DNA from: Hymenoscyphus infarciens
Lineage: Eukaryota > Ascomycota > Leotiomycetes > Helotiales > Helotiaceae
Reading direction: 5' to 3'
NCBI GenBank assembly: GCA_001414345.1
Contig: LLCB01000018.1
Location: forward strand, 297,522-361,521
DNA: 64,000 nucleotides
A program made the translations under genes and the position numbers. How positions within the stretch are numbered: position 1 is the stretch's first letter; the number at the start of each line of letters is the position of its first letter. Under the pieces are notes generated by a model. It made no database searches and was not told the origin of the DNA. It worked only from the letters and a program-made list of their open reading frames with translations. Shown piece after piece: positions 32,482-43,289 of this stretch.

Positions 32482-34881
32482 GTGGCGGCAGAGCGACCTT
32501 CAACACCATCTCTGATTCACACACATACATCCTCACCTCTAGCATGGGGATTAACAGTCTCCACCACTCTCGCTTTTCTTCTTTTGGATTGGATATTCCA
32601 TGGCATGGACTCCTCAAAGGTTGAGATTTTGGTTCACATCGCAGCCAGCAGCACCGCAAAAGACGACGCCCGATACAGAGCCTTGGCGCGCAACTACTTG
32701 AATTTCGTGCCAGCAACGCGACTCGACCTCGAGGATCCGCCCGAAGATGAGGAAACTCAAATGGCTGGTGGTGGTTGGAACGCACCTATCGAGGAGCAAG
32801 TCGATAGCCAACTAAACGACGAGCTTCGAAGTAATGTTGGAGAGGAATCCGAGGTCAAATCGTGGGAATCATATCGACCAGGTCAAGAGGAAGAAGCCGA
32901 AGCCGAAGCCGAAGCCGACGATATCAGCGAGGCTCTATTCACGCAGCACTCTCTTTCTCAAGAACATCCATCATCTCGACGGTCGTTTGACTCTGCTGAT
33001 TTGTCCTTTCAGAGCGCAGCAAATAACGCGGATTCGCCCACTTTTCGATATCGCGGGATCACGTGTGCTCAGCTTCCTCCCCCAGCCCGGGCTCAACCAC
33101 ATGTCGAAAGTCAGGAATCTACAGATTCCTGGAAACCTCCTCGAAGCACAATTTCCGATTCGCAGCCTGAATACAATAGGCCATCGCAGGGTTTATCGTC
33201 CCCTACTCGAGTTTTGGAGAATTACGTCCAGCGAATCGACAACTCGGAAACCGAATCGCAAGAAAGTGCCAGGTCTCAGAGGCAACGGAATCGAAATGAG
33301 GCTTCTGCTAGAATATCAGAAAGTCAGAAGACTAGTAGTTCAGATATACGAGATTTTGCCTTCGTTGGGTCATCCAGTTCTGCAGTACAAGCTTCTCTGC
33401 CACAAAAAGCAGATAAGCCAGTAGCACGGCCACCAGCCACTATCCCTGGGACGCCGACACCTATAGAAACATCGAGTTTGGAAATCCCCCCAACTCCTAT
33501 ATCTGCCCCGGGACAGATGCTGCCACCATCCGAGATACATGTTAGCTTCAAGCTTCGCTCGGGGAACATTCCTCGGGGTACATCGTCGTCTTCGGTGAGG
33601 TCTGGTTCTCAAATTGTGCCAAAGAAAACCACAATACCAGAGTCTTCTGAGCACATTGAAGGTATTTCAAAAGTGGCTTCTACTGTACCCAAGAAAACAA
33701 CTTTACCAGACTCTTTTGAGCATATCGACCCGATTTCGTCGATATCAAAAGGGCCTTCAATTGTGCCCAAGAAAACAACGCTACTAGAGTCTTCCGAGTA
33801 CATTGAAGCCCTCTCGATGCCCAAAGCCACATCGAACGTCGAAAATTCATTCTTAACATCTGGCACCACAAATGCAGAAAAGCCCCTGTCAGATAAACCC
33901 TCTCTTGTTTCTAATATAATAACGATACCAAAGAAGAGCTTAAGGAATATTCCTCGGACTCCATACCGAGGAATGAACACTACTGGCGATTCATCAATTG
34001 CCTTGAAGAGGAAATTGGCGGAGAGAAGCACAGGGGCAGAGGCACCTGATTCGACGGCAGCGGATAGCCCTTCGGTTATTCCAGAAACGGTTATCAGGCC
34101 GACGAAGCGGACGAAATTCACTCTCACGCGACCTTTCAACGCCCCTTCTGTCTCAAGCCCAAACACCCAACAGACCCCCAAGACACCATCAACGCCCACA
34201 GCCATGGATCAAGCAAACAGTCCACAAGCTGCGAAGAGACCGTCGATGTCAGCAGTCATGCGGCCGGAAACCGAACCACAAGCCGAAACTACCCCAACAA
34301 AAGTAAGAGAACCCGCCCACGTAGCTCCACAAACCCCACGGTCTTGTCGGTCGACACCCCTCTTCAGTTCTCCTCCAGGCGCAAGTCAATTCCCGACCTT
34401 CGTCCACGAGACAGAAATCCGTCCCGACCCCCCAGCTACGGGACATGCTCACATCACCCCCGAATCCCTCATCACCTCCGCTCTCCACGCGCTCGCGGTC
34501 AAAGCACCATTCGAAAAGTTCTTCCTACCCGAATACCAAAAACGAGAGATTGGTCCGTGGGATCGTGGATATTGGCTCGTCCACAGCTCAGGCTGGGATC
34601 AATCCGTGAAGGAAACGTGCTGGAACTTCCTTGGCAACTTCATCACACAAAATAAAGGTGGTTGGACAATCTGGTGTGAGCGGAAGGAGGATTTCAGCGA
34701 GATCAGGGTTTATTGTTGGGGAATCATGGTACCGCATGTTTTCTTATTGCTCTACGCGGCGAGTAAGAATAGGATTCGGAGGGTTGAAACTTGGTGGATG
34801 GGTGATAGTGTACCTCCGGGTCCCGTTCCGGTGATGGGTGCGGAGAAAGTTCCGTTGATCAAGATGTATGTGAAGGAGTAA
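32482..34881 (+). CDS. Large disordered fungal orphan with conserved C-terminal domain
   Basis: The open frame gives 799 residues from 32482, but the ATG at 32605 (MDSSKVEILVHIAAS, 758 residues) is a better start because the preceding 41 residues look like translated leader. After an N-terminal block (VEILVHIAAS...RYRALARNYLNF) comes a long Ser/Pro/Thr-rich, probably disordered middle. It contains an EAEAEAEA run and three imperfect repeats with VPKKTT followed by ES/DS and a HI or YI step (33613-33835). The last 150 residues are ordered: ITPESLITSALHALAVKAPF, then GPWDRGYWLV, WNFLGNFI and GGWTIWCERKED. Basic PTKRTKF-type clusters suggest a nuclear protein. I do not recognise the family. No intron is needed. 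Confidence 0.8.
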   Translation: MAAERPSTPSLIHTHTSSPLAWGLTVSTTLAFLLLDWIFHGMDSSKVEILVHIAASSTAKDDARYRALARNYLNFVPATRLDLEDPPEDEETQMAGGGWNAPIEEQVDSQLNDELRSNVGEESEVKSWESYRPGQEEEAEAEAEADDISEALFTQHSLSQEHPSSRRSFDSADLSFQSAANNADSPTFRYRGITCAQLPPPARAQPHVESQESTDSWKPPRSTISDSQPEYNRPSQGLSSPTRVLENYVQRIDNSETESQESARSQRQRNRNEASARISESQKTSSSDIRDFAFVGSSSSAVQASLPQKADKPVARPPATIPGTPTPIETSSLEIPPTPISAPGQMLPPSEIHVSFKLRSGNIPRGTSSSSVRSGSQIVPKKTTIPESSEHIEGISKVASTVPKKTTLPDSFEHIDPISSISKGPSIVPKKTTLLESSEYIEALSMPKATSNVENSFLTSGTTNAEKPLSDKPSLVSNIITIPKKSLRNIPRTPYRGMNTTGDSSIALKRKLAERSTGAEAPDSTAADSPSVIPETVIRPTKRTKFTLTRPFNAPSVSSPNTQQTPKTPSTPTAMDQANSPQAAKRPSMSAVMRPETEPQAETTPTKVREPAHVAPQTPRSCRSTPLFSSPPGASQFPTFVHETEIRPDPPATGHAHITPESLITSALHALAVKAPFEKFFLPEYQKREIGPWDRGYWLVHSSGWDQSVKETCWNFLGNFITQNKGGWTIWCERKEDFSEIRVYCWGIMVPHVFLLLYAASKNRIRRVETWWMGDSVPPGPVPVMGAEKVPLIKMYVKE

Positions 34882-36186
34882 TTTGGATGGATTTCTGGGC
34901 TCTGCATAGGATGCGGCATGATTGGAGAATGGGGAAGACTGGATGAGTTAAATGATACCCCAATGAAATATAGTTTGATGAAATCGATCACCTTAGTACA
35001 AAGCTCTCTACAGTTCTAAAGGATATGATCAATTATCTGACAAACATACACCCAGGTCCAATAGAGGTAAGATGGCACATTCAGGTTAAACAACTGCAAC
35101 TCGTCGGTAAGCTCTCGAGGTTCAACTCGACGAAATTTTTCAACAAAATTTTTCAACAAACTTCTCCCAGCTGTTTATATAACTCTAGTCTAATCGTTTC
35201 TTATTTAAGACTAATTAAACCGTCTAGGTACCCTTTAAACCTTTAACTTCATTTTGATCGAGTCTACACCAATTACGATACTGTTAGCAGCCACACAATT
35301 CTCGCCGTACTTCAGGTACTTGGCACTTTTAAGTATAAAGAAAGAAAATGTACCCAGCAGCAAATGATAACCTATCAGAATAATCACTAAAAAGCAAAGA
35401 GATGCAAAAGTGAAGGCTTACAGCTCTTTTGTTAGCATTGTGTTGTCGAACCTCTTTTGGGGGTTGCGCATAAAGGGCGTCACTTATCACCCATAAAGCA
35501 AAACCAGAGATTCGCAACAATAGAGACAGTGTTCCGCGACAGGCCTTTGTTCCAGTGCTCTATCTTCCTGAAATTTTCGCCCAGTAGAGAGTGACAGAGT
35601 GTTGGAATTTCAGTTCAAACCTCGGGTCACTATTTCCCAGCGCAAGTAATCGATCTTGATCTTTTGATTGCGTGAACTATCTCAGGGGAATGTTGTGATC
35701 AGGTTTTTAGTTCTCTCATTTCGTGTTATGCCTTTTGTAGGGAGCAATTTTACAGGTCGTGGCGATCCTTCGCGCCCAAATAGATTTTGGCGCTCCTAGT
35801 GATCCGGTACTATGGAAGCGTTCAAAGAAATTACTAAGCTCCTTTTTTATGGATACGTGCTCATCAATTTAATGCAATAACTAGTATTCCATAAATTTAA
35901 GTCAATTATTAGTTTACCATAAAGGAAACAAGCATGTTATTCAAAACAAGTAAGAGATTAGCACCACAATGTGTTGTTTGAAAAGTACGAGGTTTAGAAA
36001 CGAAATTTATTAAAGATATAATGTAAAGTGATAAGGAGCAAAGGTAAAAGCAAGTATTAATTCTATATTAATTATAGAATTCAAGCATCATTCTTTCCCA
36101 CAATAAGGCGAAGAAAGGTTTCAAGCCCTCTCTCAACGACGAGAGAGAAAAGCCTGCTAAACCTTCCCCCAACGCCCCTTCGAGCT
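34882..36186. other. Intergenic, partly AT-rich
   Basis: No gene is visible. AT content rises between 35100 and 35350 and again between 35830 and 36080. A direct repeat of AAATTTTTCAACAA occurs at 35133-35158. These parts may be eroded repeat fragments. Confidence 0.4.
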
Positions 36187-36726
36187 TCATTCCTTGGCAT
36201 AATTAAATGTAAAGAAATCGCGCCCTTCGCGGGGTTGACGCTGGCTGCAGTTGTGTTCGTGAGGAAGACAGAACACTTCGTTGTCGTTGATTGTGTAAGA
36301 AGCAAACCTACCAATGAAGGGCCCACGAGTGATCTTTCCTTCACTCACCTGCTTCACCACATTCTCCATCTCCGATTTGAGGAGGACCTGCTCCGAAGGA
36401 CGAGGAATCCGGCTAACCAATAACTCGAAAGTCTCGTTATCATCCTCTGTCCAGTTAGAAGGAGGACAACCATGGCTTTCGATCTCCTGAACGACGTATC
36501 CGACTCGCTCTACGAATAGTTGCAAGTCCCTTGGTGTATCAACCCACTCTTCAATTGACCATCCTATGTCTGTGCTGCCTTCTCCTGTGATGGCGTTGCA
36601 GAACTGCACGTAGCGAGCGCGACAAGCGTCTGACCAGCTGGCCTGGGTGTCAGCAGAGACAGAGAGTAGTGCATCTAGAATCTCTTTGACAAGGTTAGGA
36701 AGGTTCTTGTATTGTTCGGCGGACAT
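36187..36726 (-). CDS. Orphan 179-residue protein
   Basis: An intronless frame starts at the ATG at 36726 (MSAEQYKNLPNLVKEIL). The protein is acidic and helical in its first 120 residues (SWSDACRARYVQFCNAI, TPRDLQLFVERVGYVVQEIE). Its C terminus has VFCLPHEHNCSQR and a short basic segment. Two Cys and two His in that last part are close together, but no zinc-finger spacing is clear. The protein is not recognised. Balanced composition and a proper length favour a real gene. It lies 120 bp downstream of the last recognisable remnant of a broken transcription factor on the same strand. Confidence 0.55.
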   Translation of the reverse strand: MSAEQYKNLPNLVKEILDALLSVSADTQASWSDACRARYVQFCNAITGEGSTDIGWSIEEWVDTPRDLQLFVERVGYVVQEIESHGCPPSNWTEDDNETFELLVSRIPRPSEQVLLKSEMENVVKQVSEGKITRGPFIGRFASYTINDNEVFCLPHEHNCSQRQPREGRDFFTFNYAKE

Positions 36727-37341
36727 GATGATTGATTTGGGTTGGAAGTTGGTTTTAGGTGTTGAAAGTTGTTGTATGCGAGATGTGCGAGTTATGCGAG
36801 TTATGCGAATTGGGAGTTTTGGAAGCTGATTTAGGAGTCAGTTTCTAACTATATGATTAAGGGACCACGACGGACAAAAGGACGACTCACAATTCTTTTC
36901 GCCACTTCAAGAGCTGCTCCTTGTTGTGCTAAAATTGTATTTGGCGTTATGAATAAAGACCACTTACAGCCAACAAAGACATAGAGCAACATGAGAGGCA
37001 GGCAAACTAATCTCACACCATAGCCAAAGCAAGATTGAGCAACCCCCCTGCAAGTTAAAAGGATCTTCAAGTCATTTATTAGCATCAATGATGTCTCCAA
37101 AGCCATGTGGATGGGGTGTGGTGTTACTACAGACGGTAACGTATTCGGTTTCCGTGTGTTCGTGCTTCCCAAAGAGTCTTGGTACACGGTAGTGGCAAAT
37201 CGCGAAAGATCAAGATGCACCACAGGAAATACCTGTCGAGACACACACGAATCTGTCAAGGAGGAACCATATTCTCGTCGTCCTGTTGTGACACGTGAGT
37301 AAGCTGCTGAGTCGGGTATATGAGTCAAGGGGGGTACTTAC

Positions 37342-37933
37342 CTCGCCGATTCTCAGCAAATATCCCTTTCTTCTAATCATCATTTGTGGATAAGAACGCA
37401 ATGCTTGTAAGATGATAGTGGTGTTATTTTGAGCGACTGGATCGGACATTTTGATTCAGTCCAATGAGGTAGCCTCACTTGGTGACAGGGAGGATTCCCT
37501 TGAAGTTTGAGAAATTAAGTACTCGTCTCTGTTGGTCCAGCAAGACCATATGACTGCAGTTTCACATCGGTATTCTCGCTGTGGAAAATGGTCGACAAAG
37601 CTGGTTTGGCGGAGGCATTTTGTGGCAGCTACCAACGACGAAAACCCCCTGGAAGCAAATCCAGTTTCGAGCCCCTCTAAAATTTGGGGACATTTCCCTT
37701 TCCCTAGGGCTTCAGAGAACAAAGCAAAGTCCAATGGTTGACCAGAATGTAGTATTTGACCAATACTAGAACAGTTGCTGCTAGGTGTGATTTCGTCTTG
37801 AATGACTGCAGTTTTGACTTCTAGGTCGGTATTGGCAGTTTTAGCTGTCTTCGATTTATCTTAAACACATTCAACTCCTTTGGATATGCATCGCTTGCAA
37901 GGCGATTGGAAATTGCATTTTGTTTTGGCGGAG
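37342..37933 (-). pseudogene. Broken Zn(II)2Cys6 transcription factor
   Basis: One continuous minus-strand frame contains the second half of a zinc cluster (AKTKCNFQSPCKRCISKGVEC) after a CCTGTAG acceptor at 37934-37940. It then runs through a polar linker to a conserved-looking ALRSYPQMMIRRK segment that fungal zinc-cluster regulators often carry. Two in-frame stops interrupt it: TAA at 37861-37863 directly behind the cluster and TGA at 37456-37458. A third TGA follows in the exon after a good intron donor at 37341. The CxxC half of the cluster and the C-terminal regulatory region are missing or unrecognisable. The TAA and TGA could derive from CAA and CGA by C-to-T change, as RIP would cause. 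The gene is dead by this reading. Confidence 0.65.
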
Positions 37934-39687
37934 CTACAGGGCCGAAATGAGCGAAATCGAGTTCGGGGACGATTCCGAGTCCTCCGGCAGTAGGCAACAT
38001 GTCGATTATATGAAAGACATTTGAGTATGTGTACTTGAGGACGAACAGGTTTGTAGAGAAAGAGCCAGATAAGAATGGGGAAATAAACAAGGTACCTTCT
38101 ATGTATGGACGATGACAGAGGCTGCAGGAGAGAAGAGCTTGGCCGGCTGAGCCGAGTTTCACAGCCAGCATGCGATGAGGGTAACAGACCGAACTTTACA
38201 AAGATTGACGAAAGCAAGAAGATTTATGGGAAAATGAGCCGCGATGGTGGCATTCGTATGAGAGGAATAGAAGTGTGGAGGAGCTTTGTCTCACCAGAGT
38301 GCCATCACCAACCGCCGCCGTACCAAGCCAAATTGGCCGACGATGAAAGGTAAAACTGAATCTTTTGAGAAACAAAAAACATCTTCAAACACATAATCAT
38401 CCGAATAGGGTTGTTGGTATCGAAGACGCTCACCCTTCTTACTGCGAGTGGTCGAAGTCAAAGTAGTTGCGTAGTGAAGATCAGGGAGAAGAGAGGGGTC
38501 CCCCACGTGACAGGCCCCATTGTGAATGAAGTGGCTAGAGTGGCTTTCACAGGGCTCCCACCCACCAAAACACCAACAGCACCACCAAAAGAGCTCCTTA
38601 AAATAACAAAAAAGGACTAGAATGAGTCTATAATCGCCGGATAATTATGTGGCAAACTCTAGCTAGTTTTCATTTCCGGGTTGTGGTTTGCTTGCATCGA
38701 ATCATCATCGAATGAGGCAGGCAATAGATAACCCAGAACTTTTCCCTTTTTCCCTGCTCTCTCTTCTCTCACACATCCTAGCAACATTTGACGCGAGACA
38801 AGTAAGTACCCTAAAATCGAGCCATTGGCTCAATCATTAGGACGCTATCTCCGATGGTTCCTGAATTTCAACAATGACGAAAAGTAATACTCAAGAAGCA
38901 AGATATCTCTTATTAATCTGGCACCATAAAAGTTTTTGTAACAACTAAGCATTGATCCTAACCGCTAGCATCAAATCAACACAACAGTTGCACCAATGAA
39001 TAAATCTACCCTACGGCTCAACAAGGTAATGCTCTCGCTCAAATTCAATCCACACAACAATAACCAAGAGACAAAGGAAACTACAAAGAAGACTCTCCAA
39101 CAACATAGCATTATACTACACCCTCCTTCTGCCCCCTTTATCTCGGCCTTGAAAGACAAAGAATCAAGAGTACAGACTCCAGGGATAGGTAGACAAAAAT
39201 CAATCATTTAGTACTGTAAATCAACAACAACCCAACAACAAACCAACATCCAATCCAAACAACAAGAACACTCTACTCTCTTCGTGGGATGTCGAGACCA
39301 AGACAAACCTCAAAACACTTCTCGCCATTCTCACCACCTCCCAAACTCCCCTCAAAACTCCATCGCTCTCCTTTCAATCCCTACTAGCTCCCCATCTCCG
39401 CTTTCTTCCTTCCCCCACCACACCCTGACGATGCCTTCACTTATACCCCCATTTCCCATTTCTCTTTATTCTCCAATCTAGTAATAAAGAAAAACGAAGA
39501 ACAGAATCCTACACGCACTTTCAGAAAAAAAGACAAGATTCCCCCTCGAAGATAAATAACCCTAACTGTCCAAGTCCAGGACTTTTTTCCTTATCATAAC
39601 TACCCCATTGGACTTACCTGAATATCAGACTTCCCACACGAACTCGAACTTTCAAGCCAAATCCAAACCCCCCAACAAACCATCAAC
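37934..39687. other. Intergenic, nothing coding
   Basis: The left part is the 5' side of the broken zinc-cluster gene; I could not find its first exon. From 39200 to 39687 the plus strand is A/C-rich and pyrimidine-rich, as expected of a fungal promoter and leader for the gene at 39688. Confidence 0.4.
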
Positions 39688-40758
39688 ATGTGTTACACAA
39701 CAAACATCACCGCCGCCGATTGTGGTCACACAATCCGCACTAGTTTCAGCAAATGCCTCCCCATGGAGGTCCTCTCCAGAAACTACAAGATGACTCTGGT
39801 CCAGAGATTTCAGAATGCCTTCAAGCCCAAGCAGTGTCCACCAAAGGACATTAAGACTCGGGTCTGCATCAGTCAAGTCATCAAGCTCTGTCCAGCCTGC
39901 GAAACTCTCGCACCCGAACGTCCCCAGCCAGCCGATGAGAATGTCCTGCTGTTTGGGAAGAAGAGGGTTACTTCAATGATTGACTTTCGAAATCAAAGGG
40001 TGGGCCCCTTCGATTACGCCAAGTTCAAGGACCCCGTATGCCGACAAGGAGGCACGTTTCATCCGCTAAGCTATGATGAAGCCCGGTCTCTCTTTTGGTG
40101 TTTGCGGTGCCGACAGCAAAAAGTAAATAGGCCGGACACTGGTCCCAGAAGTAAAATTCTTGGGCTATGCTGTGATCACCCTGAGACTAAGCAAGAATGG
40201 AAGGAGTTCTTGGCGAAGAAGAGTACCCACGGGCTACCTGATGACTCGCCACCAAACACTCCTCAGAGCACTCCTGACCAGTCGAGAGAGTCGTCAAGGG
40301 ACTACAGCGCACAAATTCTTGCGACTCCAACATACAAGCCCTACCGGCCACCGGGACTAATCGTCTGTGGTGAACGTAACTGGGAGCCGGTTCCCACGAC
40401 TCCACCCAGTGTGACGAAACAACCACAGACTACCCCAACGGAAGCTCCCAAGCAAACAGCACCTCAAGCCCCAATTCCCACGACCCGACCAAGGGGAAAT
40501 ACGGGCCCGGTTTGCAGACAACAACGACCAAGCCGAAACAGCCCGCCTTTCCGCTTGGCCACGGGACATGAGCTAAGACAAGAACTAGATCAGGTGAACT
40601 GTGCCTGGCGTTCTGTCCTCGACGCAAAGAGGGAGCACCCCAGCTCATATCTTTACGAAGAGGATAGAAGGCTGTGGCTCTTGAGATGCGATCTAAGAAC
40701 TCAGCTGAATCTTCCATATATTGCTCGGGATCGCGTAGTACGACGGGAAGCAGGTTGA
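39688..40758 (+). CDS. Cysteine-rich fungal orphan, possibly with a spliced extension
   Basis: The frame gives 356 residues from MCYTTNITAADCGHTIR. The first half is rich in cysteine (KCLPME, CPPKD, VCISQVIKLCPACE, FWCLRCRQQK, GLCCDH), suggesting metal binding, and the second half is Pro/Thr-rich and then basic-helical (ELRQELDQVNCAWRSVLDAK). Fungal proteins starting MC...CGH form a loose family without known function. A strong intron donor (GTAAGT) lies at 40760, just past the stop TGA. An alternative donor two bases before that stop (G|GTTGAG at 40754-40755), joined to the CATAAACAG acceptor at 40829, would remove the stop and add about 49 charged residues, ending at TAA near 40974. Which form is made cannot be told from sequence. 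Confidence 0.7.
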   Translation: MCYTTNITAADCGHTIRTSFSKCLPMEVLSRNYKMTLVQRFQNAFKPKQCPPKDIKTRVCISQVIKLCPACETLAPERPQPADENVLLFGKKRVTSMIDFRNQRVGPFDYAKFKDPVCRQGGTFHPLSYDEARSLFWCLRCRQQKVNRPDTGPRSKILGLCCDHPETKQEWKEFLAKKSTHGLPDDSPPNTPQSTPDQSRESSRDYSAQILATPTYKPYRPPGLIVCGERNWEPVPTTPPSVTKQPQTTPTEAPKQTAPQAPIPTTRPRGNTGPVCRQQRPSRNSPPFRLATGHELRQELDQVNCAWRSVLDAKREHPSSYLYEEDRRLWLLRCDLRTQLNLPYIARDRVVRREAG

Positions 40759-41018
40759 GGTAAGTGGAGCACTGACATGAACAAACGCCACGAAAACTGA
40801 GCCGCTCCATGAGAGTCTCTCATAAACAGAACCCCCCACAGATTGGTCCGAAGGGGAGGCTAAGGACTCCAAGAGAGAGAGTCCAAACACGACAGAACCC
40901 CGCAGAATGGTCAGAGGGGATAACGAAAGCTTCAAGAAAGCAAAAAAAAAAACACCAAACACCCCATACAGTAAATAAAACACGGTTAACAAACAAGAAA
41001 GTTGGAGGAAACAAGAAC

Positions 41019-41256
41019 ATGGTTAAAAGAGAAGGAAATATGTGAGTAAGGACCCTCGAAAGAAATTGGCTAACATTAAATACAACAGGAACCAACGCAG
41101 TCTACTACAAATCTACAGCAAGGAAAGCAAATGGAGCGCTTATACAGTAAGTACGAATTTTGAAAAGGTATTGCTGACATGGTATTTAAGGACGAATTCG
41201 AACTCCTTAGACTTGACCTGATGATCGATGGTGGGCTCATCAGAGACAAGCTCTGA
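41019..41256 (+). CDS. Spliced 48-residue small protein candidate
   Basis: Three short exons, 41019-41041, 41089-41146 and 41191-41256, join in frame across introns of 47 nt (GTGAGT, GGCTAACA, AACAG) and 44 nt (GTAAGT, TGCTGACA, TTTAAG). The product starts MVKREGNMNQRSLL and ends LMIDGGLIRDKL before TGA. The same frame is open upstream to about 40830, so the true first exon may be longer. A further intron-like segment lies at 41327-41364 (38 nt, GTAAGT, TTGCTAACG, AACAG). All sites point the same way as the gene at 39688-40758, so this may be its spliced 3' region, a second small gene or a non-coding transcript. The splice pattern is clear; coding is inferred. Confidence 0.4.
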
Positions 41257-41364
41257 CGAGTGCAGTCTTCAATCTGGCTGTGGAGATAACTGAAGAATAC
41301 AGTGGAAAACACTGACGAACGAGAAGGTAAGTCTGACAAGGTAACCTTGCTAACGATTAAACAG

Positions 41365-43289
41365 GTTATCGAGCGCAGCGATTGCGCTGACGAAAACAAA
41401 AAATGGAAGAGCATTAAACCTCAAACTTTGCAGCAAAACAATGAGTAGACATAGAAGCACAAGTGACAGAAAAAAGACATAGTGATTCAAGTGAACCAAA
41501 TTTGAAGTGACATGTACGAATAAGAAGAGTGGAGAACTCACCTCGTTCCCAACCCCAGAGTTATCTCCAACAACACCCTCCTCGAGTCCAAAGTGCACCA
41601 ATATGATCGGGATCTCAATCAAGCCCCCAAAGCCCACAAACAAAAAAGCGGACAGTTGTGAAGCCCATAATAGTGCAAAAAAGAGTGGCACGTCCGTACT
41701 CAGGTAATCATAAATGAGGAAGACTCCACCTAACAACCAATTGTCCATCTATCTCAAAGTAGAGGTTTCAGGATGGTCGAAAGACACGGGGGAGAGCTTC
41801 CTGCCACACCATGACAATAACGCTTCGTCTTTCCCGGGGACCCGAAGGCCTTTCACTTGTGTATGATGGAGCTGGGTCATGTTTTTTCAACGCTGGGACG
41901 GAGGTGGTGTCGTGCTGGAGAATGATGGTTGTTGTTTAGAAGAGGAAGAGAGAGGGACGCGGGGGTTTTGGAGATTTTGGGTTCTAGAATTAAGGGGTGG
42001 TCGTTCTTTCCTTGCGAGAGAACGAGCCGCGCTTGCGGCAAGAATTGCTTCGCTACCTAGGTAGGTACCTAAGGTAGTGTTGTGTTGGGTATGAAGGGAA
42101 GGAGAGAGCAAAATCGCCTACATACCTCGGTACCTACCTAGGTAGGTACTCTTCCTCAACAAAACAAACCCCCGGACGAAGTCGTTCCTTCCCTCATTTA
42201 ACGAGCGGCAAGACTTGCCTCGTTGCTGTCTCGCGGAAGAAAGGAAGAGAAGGGGAGTCGAGGGAAGACGAGAAAAGTCGAGGGTTGTTGGGCCGTTCCT
42301 TCCTTCGTTGGGCGCGACGATAATTGAGCACGGTATTTTGCAAAAATGGAAGGAGCGACCCAGACAGACCAAGGAGAACCTAGGTAGGTACAAGAACCCC
42401 AACGCCACGAACTTTTCAAAATCGCCATCATGAAACCTTGACTTTTAGAATAACTATCGCCCTGTTTCTTCCCCGGGTAGTATGCTGTTCTATGTGTTAG
42501 GTAGTAATGTAGAACTTCGTCCAAGCCACTACCACATTCGGAAAAGCTGTAAGCTTCGATACAGAAACTAATTCGTAGTTGACTTGTCTTCTCTGATTTT
42601 TGGTTGACTTTTGCGATTTTCTTTGGGGGCTTAGGTAAGAAGCTGTGCGGCAGCAGGCGCTAAGCGGTATAAAAATCTGACGATCGCGACTGTAAAAGAG
42701 TGGTAAAAGAAGTGATTATTCCTCTGCGCACACCCCACTTCTGATTACTCGAGTCTAATCTTGAACAATTAATTATATTGTCCGAGAGCTTTTAGGAGAA
42801 TCAAACTTATAGTTCTCCTAGCTCTTCTCGGAAAATACTTTCAATTATCCTAGATTAGTTCTTATAATCGAGTCAAAAGTAGGTGTTCGAGTAAAGCCAA
42901 ATTCCCTTAACTATAGGAAATGAGTAGAGTTTATGCAAGGGTCCTCAATCCTTATGGGGGAAAATTGCTGTTAATTTCTTGTGGTTGCCAAATTCCGGAA
43001 AAGGTACCAAACACTAACGTAGGAATCGTAGCACCTAAAACTCCAACCTTGAACTCATCTTGAAATGAAAAAAGGACCGTCGTACCTGCCCTCTTCAAAT
43101 GGCTCCCAAGCCACGACCAAGTCCTGCTGCAACTTGGTCTATCCATCCTTCCACCGGCCTGGGGCCACTCTCTAATCATTCTTTCTGTATCCCGCTTCCG
43201 GGTCATTCAGAATCATCCACCGTATACCCCCGTTCTACATCTCCCCACCCCGGGCTTCACTTGCTGCTCAATATCCGTATTGCTTTGTT
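41365..43289. other. Intergenic with CTACCTAGGTAGGTACC repeats
   Basis: No gene is well supported. A minus-strand hydrophobic frame at 41350-41748 (MDNWLLGGVFLIYDYLSTD, with a GTGAGT donor near 41542) could be a first exon of a membrane protein, but no second exon was found. Between 41990 and 42410 the palindrome-like word CCTAGGTAGGTAC occurs three times together with other inverted words. From 42740 to 42900 the sequence is AT-rich. Confidence 0.4.
42052..42392. repeat. Clustered CCTAGGTAGGTAC words, possible small mobile element
   Basis: The word CCTAGGTAGGTAC is seen near 42056, 42137 and 42379, each within a longer TACCTA-rich palindrome. The enclosed DNA is GC-richer than the flanks and has hairpins such as TCGTTCT...AGAACGA at 42000-42024. 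It could be a non-autonomous element or a fungal repeat of unknown type. Confidence 0.4.

Noticed and set aside
41350..41748. Minus-strand membrane-protein-like frame of 132 codons
   Set aside because: The first 69 codons look plausible and end at a GTGAGT donor, but no matching second exon was found and the plus strand carries a better-supported spliced unit.
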